A stretch of DNA of 55,490 nucleotides from an uncultured Odoribacter sp. (GTDB lineage: Bacteria > Bacteroidota > Bacteroidia > Bacteroidales > Marinifilaceae). The translations under genes were made by a program, and so were the position numbers. Every line of letters begins with the position of its first letter. Position 1 is the first letter of the stretch. The DNA is taken from contig UQTM01000016.1 in NCBI GenBank assembly GCA_900544025.1, forward strand, positions 1 to 55,490, given 5' to 3'. Shown piece by piece: positions 1-8,734 of this stretch. Under the pieces are notes generated by a model. That model saw nothing but the letters and a program-made list of their open reading frames with translations. It was not told the origin of the DNA and searched no databases.

Positions 1-1
1 T

Positions 2-505
2 CCGCAAATGCCTTTGCCGATCGGGATCGGGTATGCAACGCCCGAAACGCTGGGATTCGACCGTATCGCTAATTGCGTGGGAGGCGTGTCCCTTTTTGGC
101 GGGAAGCCTTTGCTGGTGATCGATACCGGAACGGCGATCACTTATAATTATGTGGATGAAAACGGTGTGTTTTTAGGAGGGAATATCGCTCCCGGCATGG
201 AAATGAGGTTCCGGGGGCTGCATCAGTTTACCGCCCGCCTGCCTTATGTGGAGCCGGGGGAACAGTACGGAGGGATAGGCCTGACCACCGAAACGGCCAT
301 ACGTAACGGAGTGATGGAAGGTATTCTGTTCGAGGTGGAAGGATACATCTCCCGTTTCCACGAAGCGCATGTGAATCCGAAGGTTATCGTTACCGGAGGG
401 AATAGCTGTTTTTTGGAAGGAAAGCTGGCTGCAGGGGTGTGTTTTTGTGCCGATCTGGGTTTCATCGGACTGAATAGTATTTTGGAATTTCAAAAAAAAC
501 GCTGA
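2..505 (+). CDS. coaX: Type III pantothenate kinase, 3' part (5' end outside window)
   Basis: C-terminal part of a CoaX-type pantothenate kinase, which phosphorylates pantothenate in the first step of coenzyme A synthesis in the cytoplasm. The reading frame is open to the window edge, so the gene starts upstream; the first visible residues (PQMPLPIGIGY, then TPETLGFDR) are internal. Family hallmarks seen are TPETLGxDR, the DTGTAITYNYVD segment (ASKHA-type phosphate loop), GGNIAPGMEMR and the late VTGGNS motif. The family is usually about 240-260 residues, so roughly a third is missing. It is followed by a promoter-like gap and a TPR protein. Identification is firm. Confidence 0.93.
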   Translation, partial: PQMPLPIGIGYATPETLGFDRIANCVGGVSLFGGKPLLVIDTGTAITYNYVDENGVFLGGNIAPGMEMRFRGLHQFTARLPYVEPGEQYGGIGLTTETAIRNGVMEGILFEVEGYISRFHEAHVNPKVIVTGGNSCFLEGKLAAGVCFCADLGFIGLNSILEFQKKR

Positions 506-557
506 TTGTATTCCAAAATTTGTACCTGAAATCGTATGCATTTTGAGAAAATATTGG

Positions 558-565
558 TATTTTTG
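558..565 (+). promoter_or_regulatory. -7 promoter element before the TPR protein gene
   Basis: TATTTTTG fits the Bacteroidota -7 consensus TAnnTTTG. No well-spaced TTTG -33 box was found. The element lies 64 bases before the chosen ATG at 630, which supports that start over the ATG at 543. Confidence 0.45.
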
Positions 566-629
566 CGCTGAAAGGAGCAAATTGTTTATTGTATATAACA
601 ACAATCAGGAAAACACAGGAGATCAGATC

Positions 630-1967
630 ATGAAAAAACTTATTGCTGTAGCATTCGGATTATGTCTTTTGGGAGGCGTGGCTAAGGCTCAGACATTGGA
701 GTCGAAATTTGGATTGGATAGTATCAAGACGCTGGAAAATGCGTCGATCTATTCCGAGTTTGTAAAACAGAAGAATTTCAAAGATGCGTTGCCGGCATGG
801 AGATACATATTTAATAATGCTCCCGCTTTTCAGGTGAGTACCTATACAAGAGGGGAAGACATTATGATTCATATGTTTACACAATCTAAAAATCCTGCCT
901 ATCTCGATACCTTGATGATGGTGTACGATCAATGGATCAAATATTTCGGTAACCACCCGCGTTTGGGCGAAGGTTATGTGTTGGGAAAGAAAGGGGTTGC
1001 TTTGGCAAACCTGGGGGAGAAAACCGATGAAAACAGTAAGAAATCTTTCACTTACCTTGAAAAGTCTTTCGAGATAGAAGGTGCCAAAGCGCATCCGGTG
1101 GCTGTGCAGAATATGTTCTTTGCAGCAGGGAATTTGTTGAAAAAAGATTTGCTTACGAAAGACGAATACATCAATCTGTATCAAAAAGTGACCGCTTATG
1201 CGGAAAACGGCGAAAAAAATCCGTCTCCAAGGGTAAAACCGGAAGTTTACAAGGATGTTAAAGACCGGGTTGTGGCAATGTTCTTCGATGCCGGTGTCGC
1301 TGATTGTGAAACGTTGAACCAGTTGCTGTCTAAACAATATGAAGCAGCGAAAGACGATGTGGATAATTTGAAAAAAATCGCATCCCTGCTGAGAAGGAGC
1401 GAATGTACCGACCTTCCGTTGTACGCGTCTGTTGCCGAACAGCTATATAAAATAGATCCGTCGGCAGAGGCTGCATACAGCCTTTCCATGATGTTTATGA
1501 AACGTCAGGATTTCGATAAGATGATCAGCTATTTGCAGGAAGCCATCGATAAGAGCGAGGACGATATTCAGAAAGCCGACTATTATGTGAGAATGGCGGA
1601 TGTCAAACTGAGACAAAAACAATATCAGGCTGTTAAGACGAATGCTTTGCAGGCTATTAAGCTGAATCCGAAACTCGGACAGCCTTACATCATGATCGCT
1701 CAGGCTTACGCATATTCCAGCAAGGATTACGGCGAAGATGATTTCGACCATGCTGCCGTATTCTTGGCTGCCGTTGATAAATTGCAGAGAGCTAAACAAG
1801 TTGATCCGAACCTTGCAGGGCAGGTGAATGAATTGATTGCAAACTATACGCAGCATTTCCCTGATAAGAGCGAGGCATTTTTCCGGGGTATTACCGAAGG
1901 AGGAAAAATCACATTGGGATCATGGATTAACGAAACAACTACTGCGCGTTTCAGACCGACAAAATGA
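630..1967 (+). CDS. Exported tetratricopeptide-repeat protein
   Basis: A 445-residue secreted TPR protein. The start at 630 is chosen because it opens directly with a signal peptide (MKKLIAVAFGLCLLGGVAKA, cleavage before Q); the longer frame from 543 would place a non-signal tail in front and begin upstream of the likely promoter. Helical repeats are visible from about residue 20 on, and most clearly at about 270-400 (YSLSMMFMKRQDFDKMISYL; DYYVRMADVKLRQKQYQAV; KLNPKLGQPYIMIAQAYAYS). It overlaps lptC by four bases (ATGA), so the two are co-translated. A scaffold role in the envelope is likely but the partner is unknown. Confidence 0.85.
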   Translation: MKKLIAVAFGLCLLGGVAKAQTLESKFGLDSIKTLENASIYSEFVKQKNFKDALPAWRYIFNNAPAFQVSTYTRGEDIMIHMFTQSKNPAYLDTLMMVYDQWIKYFGNHPRLGEGYVLGKKGVALANLGEKTDENSKKSFTYLEKSFEIEGAKAHPVAVQNMFFAAGNLLKKDLLTKDEYINLYQKVTAYAENGEKNPSPRVKPEVYKDVKDRVVAMFFDAGVADCETLNQLLSKQYEAAKDDVDNLKKIASLLRRSECTDLPLYASVAEQLYKIDPSAEAAYSLSMMFMKRQDFDKMISYLQEAIDKSEDDIQKADYYVRMADVKLRQKQYQAVKTNALQAIKLNPKLGQPYIMIAQAYAYSSKDYGEDDFDHAAVFLAAVDKLQRAKQVDPNLAGQVNELIANYTQHFPDKSEAFFRGITEGGKITLGSWINETTTARFRPTK

Positions 1968-2533
1968 TAATTTTTTTACGCATACGCATAAAAAGCATTA
2001 CTGTTCTTTTGGGAGCAGTAATGCTTTTGTCTTGTAAGAACGATCTGAAAGATGTTGCTGCTATTGCCGGCGAGGGGGAACTGCGTCCGGTGATGAGCGG
2101 TATCAATATGACGTTGATTTATTCCGATTCGGCCAGGATTCAGTATAAAGTGGCTACACCCGAGATGCTGCAATTCGATTCGGAAAAAAATAAATATAAG
2201 GAATTTCCCAAGGGTATCCATGTGATTTCTTATGAGAAGGACGGAACGGAACGGGGAACCGTCGATTCCAAATATGCCAAGAACCTGGAGAACGATATGC
2301 TGTGGGAACTGAGGAATCAGGTGGTGGTGATATCGGGAGAGAAAAAACTGGAAACCGAATTGCTTTTCTGGGATACGAAAAAAGGAATTATTTACACCGA
2401 TCGTTATGTCCGCCTTACGGACAAGGGAAATGTGATCGAAGGAAATAACGGATTGGTTTCCGATCAGGAGCTGGAAAATCCGGTTATAAAAAACACTTCC
2501 GGAGAAGTGGAATTTGAAATGAAAAAACAATAA
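1964..2533 (+). CDS. lptC: LPS export ABC transporter periplasmic protein LptC
   Basis: A 189-residue lipoprotein-type LptC. In the Lpt bridge LptC takes lipopolysaccharide from the LptBFG transporter and passes it to LptA. The N-terminus has a hydrophobic segment ending in a lipobox (LLSC, Cys24), as is common in Bacteroidota. The rest is beta-rich with the typical pattern of this family: 'SDSARIQYKVATPEM', 'EFPKGIHVISYEKDGTERG', 'SKYAKNLENDMLWELRNQVV', 'KLETELLFWDTKKGIIYTD'. It is translationally coupled to the TPR gene upstream and followed six bases later by the CNNM-type gene. Confidence 0.88.
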   Translation: MIIFLRIRIKSITVLLGAVMLLSCKNDLKDVAAIAGEGELRPVMSGINMTLIYSDSARIQYKVATPEMLQFDSEKNKYKEFPKGIHVISYEKDGTERGTVDSKYAKNLENDMLWELRNQVVVISGEKKLETELLFWDTKKGIIYTDRYVRLTDKGNVIEGNNGLVSDQELENPVIKNTSGEVEFEMKKQ

Positions 2534-2539
2534 TACCGG

Positions 2540-3793
2540 ATGTCGTCGGCCATTATTATCATATTGATATGCCTGCTGTTATCGGCTTTCTTTTCTGGAA
2601 TGGAAATCGCTTTTCTGACTTCCAATAAATTGCGGATAGAAATCGATAAATCGAATAAAGGAATTGCACAGACTTTAATCGATTTATTCGTGTCCCATTC
2701 GGGGATGTATATCACGACAATGCTGGTGGGGAATAATGTCGTAATGGTGATTTACGGTATTTTCATGTCGGAATTTTTGGCGGAAAAACTGGCGGTTTTC
2801 CATTTGTCGCTGGGGTTGGAGCTGTTTCTGGAAACCGTTATTTCCACATTGATTATTTTAGTCATGGCGGAATTCTTGCCGAAGACGATCTTTCGTTTAC
2901 GTTCGAATCTGTTTTTAAAAATCTTTGCCGTTCCTGTATTCCTGTTTTATCTGTTGTTTTTCCCGTTATCTTATTTTTCCGTGTGGCTGGGAGGCCTCCT
3001 GCTGAAATTGGTTACAGGGAAGAGGCTTACGCAAAAAGAATCGAACCGCGCTTTTGGAAAAGTGGATTTGAACAACCTGATCGAAGAAGGGGAAAATTAT
3101 AACAGTGAAGAGGAAGAGAGCCATGAGATCAAGCTTTTCCGGAATGCCCTCGATTTTTCGGAGGTAAAGCTGCGGGAGTGTATCGTGCCACGTCCTGATG
3201 TGGTGGCTTTGCCGATCGACAGTTCGATAGAGGAACTTACCGAAATGTTTATTCGCACCGGATTGTCCCGGATCCTGATCTATAAAGAAAGTATAGACGA
3301 TATCATCGGCTATGTACATTTGTCTGCTTTGTTCCGTAATCCGGAAACGATCTCCAAAGCATTGAGCAAAGCGATCATTGTGCCTGAGACTATGCCTGCA
3401 CAGCGTTTGTTGAATCTGTTTATCCGGGAGCAAAAGAGCATTGCGGTGGTTGTGGACGAGTTCGGTGTCACAGCCGGAATCGCGACGATAGAGGACATTA
3501 TGGAAGAAATATTCGGAGAGATCGAGGACGAGCACGATCATGTGAACCTGAAAGAATTGGTGGTGTCCGACCATGAATATATCTTTTCCGGTCGCCTGGA
3601 AGTGGATTACCTGAACGAGAAATACCATTTGGGATTAGAGGAGAGTGAAGAATACGAAACCCTTGCCGGTTTCGTGTTGTATTATAATGAAAATATTCCT
3701 CAGGAGGGAGAAAGTGTAGTTGTAAATGATATTACTTTTGAAATTCTGAGTGTTAAAAATGCAAGAATTGAGGAAATAAAAGTGATCGTGTGA
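2540..3793 (+). CDS. CNNM/CorC (HlyC)-family membrane protein with CBS domains
   Basis: A 417-residue member of the 'hemolysin' CNNM/CorC family. Domains in order: DUF21/CNNM transmembrane domain (about 1-165, starting with a helix and the conserved FSGMEIAFLTSN), two CBS domains (about 205-320, with RPDVVALPIDSSIEEL and AVVVDEFGVTAGIATIEDIMEEIFGEI), and a C-terminal CorC_HlyC domain (about 335-415). Relatives are linked to Mg/Co ion handling, and GldE of gliding bacteria has the same architecture, so the T9SS genes just downstream make a GldE-like role possible. The exact substrate cannot be told. Probably co-transcribed with lptC. Confidence 0.85.
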   Translation: MSSAIIIILICLLLSAFFSGMEIAFLTSNKLRIEIDKSNKGIAQTLIDLFVSHSGMYITTMLVGNNVVMVIYGIFMSEFLAEKLAVFHLSLGLELFLETVISTLIILVMAEFLPKTIFRLRSNLFLKIFAVPVFLFYLLFFPLSYFSVWLGGLLLKLVTGKRLTQKESNRAFGKVDLNNLIEEGENYNSEEEESHEIKLFRNALDFSEVKLRECIVPRPDVVALPIDSSIEELTEMFIRTGLSRILIYKESIDDIIGYVHLSALFRNPETISKALSKAIIVPETMPAQRLLNLFIREQKSIAVVVDEFGVTAGIATIEDIMEEIFGEIEDEHDHVNLKELVVSDHEYIFSGRLEVDYLNEKYHLGLEESEEYETLAGFVLYYNENIPQEGESVVVNDITFEILSVKNARIEEIKVIV

Positions 3794-3820
3794 TTTTTTT
3801 TGTTTAGTTTTGTTCCGAAA

Positions 3821-3854
3821 TTTGGCAAGCTTTTACAAATTTTGGTTATTTTTA
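3821..3854 (+). promoter_or_regulatory. Probable promoter of the T9SS por operon
   Basis: TTTG (3821-3824) and TATTTTTA (3847-3854, 7 of 8 to TAnnTTTG) are 22 bases apart. Transcription would start close to 3860, practically on the first in-frame ATG of porP, which favours a later start codon. Confidence 0.5.
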
Positions 3855-3885
3855 CAGCAAAATGCTAAACATTGGATTAGGTGCG

Positions 3886-4833
3886 ATGAGATGTGGTATT
3901 ATCATGATTGCTTTATTGGCAATAGCATGTTCTGTGAAAGCACAGCAAGATCCGCAGTTTAGCCAAAACAGGTTGAATCACATGACTGTCAATCCGGCAT
4001 TTGCAGGAGAAGAAGGACGCTGGATGGTTTCGGGCATTTACCGTAACCAATGGCAGAAAATGGACGGTGCACCTGAAACTTATGCTTTTAATGTAGATAC
4101 GCCGTTGAAAATAAGGAGTGTGAACGGGGGTATCGGTTTAAATATGATGAGTGATAAGCTGGGAATGCAAACCAATTTGTTTTTAATGCTGAATTACTCG
4201 TATAAACATAGACTTAATTTTGGTGTATTGAGTGTTGGTATCAAAGCAGGGCTGGTGAACGCAAAAATAGAAGGAGAATATTATATTCCGGGAGGTGATC
4301 GTTATACCAGACCGGAAGACGATCCGGCTTTAGGCGGATCGAGTGCTCATGTTTCGAAGATGATGTTTGATGCCGGGGTCGGCATGTTCCTGTCCGGAAG
4401 GAGATATTATGCGGGAGTTTCATTGTCGCATGTCACAAAGCCTAAAATGACGATAGGACAGATCGGAGAGTTCTTTTTTGCGCCACACATGTATTTTTCC
4501 GGAGGATATACGTTTGAGTTGTCCCCGGTATTCGATTTACAGCCATCTGCATTTATTCAGACGGATTTTGTCAGTTCTCAATATACCATGAATGCAAGTG
4601 CGATTTATAAGAAAAGATATTGGGGAGGGCTTTCCTATCGGTATGAAGAATCGGTCATATTTATGGGAGGATTGGAGCTGAAGGACGGATTTATGATAGG
4701 ATACAGCTACGATTGGAATGTGTCCGGGGTTGGGAAATACACCGGAGGTTCACACGAGGTGACGTTATCTTATAGTTTTGGGTTGAATGTAGGGAAGCGG
4801 GAGAAGTTATATAAAAGTGTCAGATTTTTGTAA
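3886..4833 (+). CDS. porP: Type IX secretion outer-membrane protein PorP/SprF family
   Basis: PorP/SprF-family beta-barrel protein, about 315 residues, that associates with the T9SS in the outer membrane. The start at 3886 gives a normal signal peptide (MRCGIIMIALLAIACSVKA, cleavage near AQQ) and a purine-rich GGATTAGG upstream; the ATG at 3862 lies in frame but is probably at or before the transcript start. Hallmarks are QDPQFSQNRLNHMTVNPAFAG after the signal peptide, YRNQW, and repeated amphipathic beta-strands ending in YSFGLN. It begins the gene order porP-K-L-M-N typical of Bacteroidota, 12 bases before porK. Confidence 0.92.
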   Translation: MRCGIIMIALLAIACSVKAQQDPQFSQNRLNHMTVNPAFAGEEGRWMVSGIYRNQWQKMDGAPETYAFNVDTPLKIRSVNGGIGLNMMSDKLGMQTNLFLMLNYSYKHRLNFGVLSVGIKAGLVNAKIEGEYYIPGGDRYTRPEDDPALGGSSAHVSKMMFDAGVGMFLSGRRYYAGVSLSHVTKPKMTIGQIGEFFFAPHMYFSGGYTFELSPVFDLQPSAFIQTDFVSSQYTMNASAIYKKRYWGGLSYRYEESVIFMGGLELKDGFMIGYSYDWNVSGVGKYTGGSHEVTLSYSFGLNVGKREKLYKSVRFL

Positions 4834-4844
4834 AATAATATATT

Positions 4845-6164
4845 ATGTACATAAAGCGGTTAGTTTTTCTCTTTATTGCCTCGATGATGGTGAGCTGTTC
4901 TCCTTATAACGGAGGTGGCGAGCTGGTAGGTACACGTAAAGTAAAAAAATGGTTTGAGCCACAGCCGTATGGGATGGTTTTAATACCTACTGGAAGTTTG
5001 AATATCGGAAATAACGACGAGGATATTACATGGTCGATGTCGGCATCTACGAAAACAGTTTCTATTCCGGCTTTCTGGATGGACGAAACCGAGATTACGA
5101 ATGACGAATACCGTCAGTTCGTTGCCTGGGTGATAGACTCTATCCGCAGACAGCGTCTGGTGGACGAAGGACATGAGGAATTTTTGATGCAAAGCCGTAA
5201 GGGCGAGATCTTGGAGCCGCCCCGTTTGAATTTCCGTACACGTATCGATATGCGTAACGAGGAGTATAAGGAGGTTTTGAGCGGGATGCTGTATCAGGGC
5301 GATGACCGGGTAGGAGGCGACGGACTGGACGTGCGTAAATTGGAGTATGTTTATACCTATTACGATTTTGCACAGGCTGCCCGTAACGACCGTTATTACG
5401 ATCCTGAATCCGGAACTTATAAAGGAGGTTATGTGATAAACTCCAACGGGGAGAGAGAAACGATCAAAGGCCGGGGATCGTTTATTATGAAATATAAAGT
5501 AAAAATATATCCCGATACCCTTTGCTGGTTAAAGGATTTCACTTATTCGTATAACGAGCCGTTTGTGAGAGAGTATTTCTCGCATGTGGGATACGACAAT
5601 TATCCGGTGGTAGGGATTAATTGGAATCAGGCAAGGGCTTTTTGTAGCTGGCGGACATCGTTGTTCAACAACAATTCGGCTTCCAGAGTGCAGGAATGGC
5701 GTTTGCCGAACGATGCCGAATGGGAATATGCCGCCCGGGGAGGCCTGAGTGGTGCGACTTATCCCTGGGGAGGTCCTTATACCCGTAATCCGAAAGGCTG
5801 TTTCCTGGCGAACTTTAAGCCGATGCGCGGTAATTACATCAGTGACGGAGGGTTTACGACCGTTCCGGTAGGTACTTACGAGCCTAACGGATACGGACTC
5901 TATGATATGGCAGGTAACGTGTCTGAATGGGTAAACGATTCTTATGACGAATCGGCCAATGAGATGACTCACGACCTTAGCCCGTATTATCAGATCATTG
6001 CAAAGAAAACAGATAACAAGATACATAAGCGTAAAACGATTCGCGGAGGATCGTGGAAAGATGTGGCGCATTTCTTACAATGTGGCGTGAAAGATTATGA
6101 ATATCAGGACTCTTGCAGAAGCTTTATCGGTTTCCGTACAGTTAGAACAAGAATTGAATTTTAA
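4845..6164 (+). CDS. porK: T9SS ring lipoprotein PorK/GldK
   Basis: A 439-residue lipoprotein of the formylglycine-generating-enzyme (SUMF1) fold, the GldK/PorK subunit that with PorN forms the large periplasmic ring under the outer membrane. Signal peptide with lipobox VSC (Cys18), then the fold from about residue 45: GMVLIPTGSLNIG, WMDETEITNDEYRQF, VGINWNQARAFC, LPNDAEWEYAARGG, GLYDMAGNVSEW and a C-terminal RGGSW...FIGFRTVR. The fold is used structurally in PorK, not as a sulfatase-activating enzyme. Sixteen bases separate it from porL, consistent with one operon. Confidence 0.96.
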   Translation: MYIKRLVFLFIASMMVSCSPYNGGGELVGTRKVKKWFEPQPYGMVLIPTGSLNIGNNDEDITWSMSASTKTVSIPAFWMDETEITNDEYRQFVAWVIDSIRRQRLVDEGHEEFLMQSRKGEILEPPRLNFRTRIDMRNEEYKEVLSGMLYQGDDRVGGDGLDVRKLEYVYTYYDFAQAARNDRYYDPESGTYKGGYVINSNGERETIKGRGSFIMKYKVKIYPDTLCWLKDFTYSYNEPFVREYFSHVGYDNYPVVGINWNQARAFCSWRTSLFNNNSASRVQEWRLPNDAEWEYAARGGLSGATYPWGGPYTRNPKGCFLANFKPMRGNYISDGGFTTVPVGTYEPNGYGLYDMAGNVSEWVNDSYDESANEMTHDLSPYYQIIAKKTDNKIHKRKTIRGGSWKDVAHFLQCGVKDYEYQDSCRSFIGFRTVRTRIEF

Positions 6165-6179
6165 TAAAGAGAATAGGTT

Positions 6180-7160
6180 ATGAAAGTATTTCAAACAAAG
6201 GCGTATAAAGTTATTATCGGGTATGTATATGGATGGGGAGCAACTGCCGTGATTATAGGCGCTTTGTTTAAAATTATGCACTTCCCTTATGCTGGTTTAA
6301 TCTTGACGGTAGGTATGCTTGTCGAAGCATTTATATTCTTTGTATCGGCTTTCGAGCCGGCTATGGAGCACTATGACTGGGCGCGGGTTTTCCCGGTGCT
6401 GGGTAAAAGCGGTGCCGATTGGGACAAGGAAGGTTCGAATGCAATGGCCGTAACGCCTATGGCTGCGCCGATGTCGTCCGGGACTGTTGCCGCTGCTTCC
6501 GCTGTGAATGCGAATGTCGATTTGGGATTGGAGACAGCCGATCTGGATAAATTGAAAGCGGGAATCAACAAAATAGCCGAGACTGCGGATAATTTTGCCG
6601 GAATCGTGGGAGATGCTCCGGAAGTGGCCCGGAAATTGGCGAAAGCTTCGGCTTCGTTCGAGGAATTGGGTGAGCGCACACAGGAAGTGGGGAAAGTGTT
6701 GGAGACTTCTGTCAAGGGATTGGCAGGCGGTTGCGAAGAGATCAACAAAATATTACTGGAATCCACACAGGATTTGACCAGCCGTATAAAGACCAACTGC
6801 GAAAAACTGGCGACGACCATGGGACAGTCGGCAGATAATTTCGATACCTTGGGGAAAATTATGGACGAGCAGTTGAAGAATGTGAAGTCTCAGTCGGAAA
6901 ATTATACACAGCAGATATCTGCCATTAATAAAAATATCAGTGCGCTGAATGCCCTGTATGAATTACAGATTCATGAAACACAGGATTGTTTGGAATCGTT
7001 CCGCGGTATGCAGGGAGATATGAACGAGATGCTGGAACATGTATCTTTGAGTGTGGATAGCGCGAAACTGTTCAAACAGGAGTCGCAACAACTGGCAAAC
7101 AATGTGGCTTCGTTGAATTCGGTTTATGGCAATATGCTGAGTGTAGTTAATAATAATTGA
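6180..7160 (+). CDS. porL: T9SS inner-membrane motor subunit PorL/GldL
   Basis: A 326-residue GldL/PorL protein, which with PorM forms the proton-driven motor of the T9SS in the inner membrane. Two transmembrane helices are packed into residues about 11-60 with the conserved GALFKIMHFPYAG turn between them. Glu49 and Glu59 lie in helix 2 (MLVEAFIFFVSAFEP); an acidic residue at this place is known to be needed for proton use in characterised GldL. After an Ala/Pro-rich linker (about 90-125) comes a long coiled-coil cytoplasmic region (about 125-320). Operon position and length match the family. Confidence 0.95.
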   Translation: MKVFQTKAYKVIIGYVYGWGATAVIIGALFKIMHFPYAGLILTVGMLVEAFIFFVSAFEPAMEHYDWARVFPVLGKSGADWDKEGSNAMAVTPMAAPMSSGTVAAASAVNANVDLGLETADLDKLKAGINKIAETADNFAGIVGDAPEVARKLAKASASFEELGERTQEVGKVLETSVKGLAGGCEEINKILLESTQDLTSRIKTNCEKLATTMGQSADNFDTLGKIMDEQLKNVKSQSENYTQQISAINKNISALNALYELQIHETQDCLESFRGMQGDMNEMLEHVSLSVDSAKLFKQESQQLANNVASLNSVYGNMLSVVNNN

Positions 7161-7178
7161 TAAGAAGGAGAATTTCCG

Positions 7179-8723
7179 ATGGGTGCAAAAAATTGTCCAG
7201 AGACACCGAGGCAAAAGATGATAGGCATGATGTATCTGGTGCTGACAGCGATGTTGGCATTGAATGTGTCTGCCGATGTTTTGGAAGCTTTTACGAAGGT
7301 GCAACATGGATTGACTTCTACAATCGCAAATTTCAGTAAGAAAAATGCTGAAATGTACAATGAGATCGAGATGGCTTACAACCTCAACCAGGCGAAGGTG
7401 GCCGGGGTGAGGGACAAGGCTTTGAAGATAAAGACAGAAGCAGAGGGATTGATTAAATATATCGAGGATTTGAAACTTCACATGGTAGTGCTCGCCGATG
7501 GGGAAGAGGAAGCGGATGTGATGAATATCAAGGCGAAAGACAATCTGGATATCGGGGGACAGGTGATGATTACTCAGGGAAAGGGGAAAGAGTTGAAGAA
7601 AAAGATCGAGGATTTCCGTGAGCTTTTAATCAGTAATATTTCTCCGAAAGACTCCGTGTTGAGGCATACGATTGCCGATAACCTGAACACGGCAGATCCG
7701 AAACCTGTGGATGGAGAGTTTAAATCCTGGGAATCTTCGAAATTTGAAAGTATTCCCCTGGTAGGAGTGGTAACCTTATTGACCATGTACCAGAGCGATT
7801 TGCTGAATGCTGAAGCCGATGCGGTAAGATACCTGTTTTCTTCTATGGATGCAGAATCGTTCAAATTCAATAAGCTGGCGGCTTTGGTTATTCCGGAATC
7901 GAGATATGTGCTGAAAGGCGAAACGTTTAAAGCGCGGATCATGCTGGCTGCCGTAGATACGACACAAAAGCCGCAAATCATTGCCAACGGGCGGCAGATA
8001 GGGTATCAGGGGGATTTCGGATATTATTCCGAACCCGCTACGACGGTCGGATTCCGTAAGGTGAAAGGCGTGATCAATTATATCACTCCTTCGGGAACGA
8101 CTTTACCGAGGGAATTTGAAATGGAATACGAGGTTGCTGAGCCGGCTGTGGTGATCTCTCCCACTAAAATGAATGTGTTTTATGTGGGTGTGGACAATCC
8201 GGTATCTCTGGCTGCCCCCGGAATTTCTCCGGAGGCTATCGAAGCCCAGATTACGAACGGTACGATAACCAAAGCACAAAGCGGAAGTTATATCGTGCGT
8301 CCGAAAGTAGCGGGTAAAGAATGTGAGATTACGGTATTTGCCAATGTACAGGGACAAAAGCGGGAACTGCAAACCCAGCGTTTCCGGGTGAAGGATGTGC
8401 CCGATCCCGTCGCTAAAGTGAACGGCCTGAGAGGCGGTGCTATCCGTAAGAATGTGCTGATCGCTGCCGGGCGGGTGGATGCTGAAATGGAGAACTTCGA
8501 TTTCGATATGAAATTTACCGTAGATAATTTTAGTGTCTATACGACGATCGATGGATATGGCCAGGAAGAAACCCGGTCGAATAAAGCTAATTTCAGTGAT
8601 GCCCAGATCAAGTTGATCAATAAGTTGAGACGGGGGCAAACCCTTATGATTGAAAATATCATTGTAAAGGGACCGGATGGTTCTACTCGTAAATTACCGT
8701 CGATTCCGTTTAAAATTGAGTAA
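7179..8723 (+). CDS. porM: T9SS motor shaft protein PorM/GldM
   Basis: A 514-residue GldM/PorM protein that crosses the inner membrane once and spans the periplasm to reach the PorK-PorN ring. The start at 7179 follows a good AAGGAG Shine-Dalgarno (7165-7170), unusually clear for this phylum, and gives the family N-terminus MGAKNCPETPRQKMIGMMYL. One transmembrane helix (about 14-34), then helical bundle (about 35-220) and Ig-like periplasmic domains (about 225-514), the last with RGQTLMIENIIVKGPDG. The gene sits between porL and porN as usual. Confidence 0.96.
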   Translation: MGAKNCPETPRQKMIGMMYLVLTAMLALNVSADVLEAFTKVQHGLTSTIANFSKKNAEMYNEIEMAYNLNQAKVAGVRDKALKIKTEAEGLIKYIEDLKLHMVVLADGEEEADVMNIKAKDNLDIGGQVMITQGKGKELKKKIEDFRELLISNISPKDSVLRHTIADNLNTADPKPVDGEFKSWESSKFESIPLVGVVTLLTMYQSDLLNAEADAVRYLFSSMDAESFKFNKLAALVIPESRYVLKGETFKARIMLAAVDTTQKPQIIANGRQIGYQGDFGYYSEPATTVGFRKVKGVINYITPSGTTLPREFEMEYEVAEPAVVISPTKMNVFYVGVDNPVSLAAPGISPEAIEAQITNGTITKAQSGSYIVRPKVAGKECEITVFANVQGQKRELQTQRFRVKDVPDPVAKVNGLRGGAIRKNVLIAAGRVDAEMENFDFDMKFTVDNFSVYTTIDGYGQEETRSNKANFSDAQIKLINKLRRGQTLMIENIIVKGPDGSTRKLPSIPFKIE

Positions 8724-8734
8724 AAATAAAGGAT

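Noticed and set aside
4845..6164. SUMF1-fold protein as a sulfatase-activating enzyme for the sulfatase at 51.9 kb
   Set aside because: Position and sequence identify it as PorK/GldK, a structural T9SS ring lipoprotein; the sulfatase is of the Ser type, which needs anSME.
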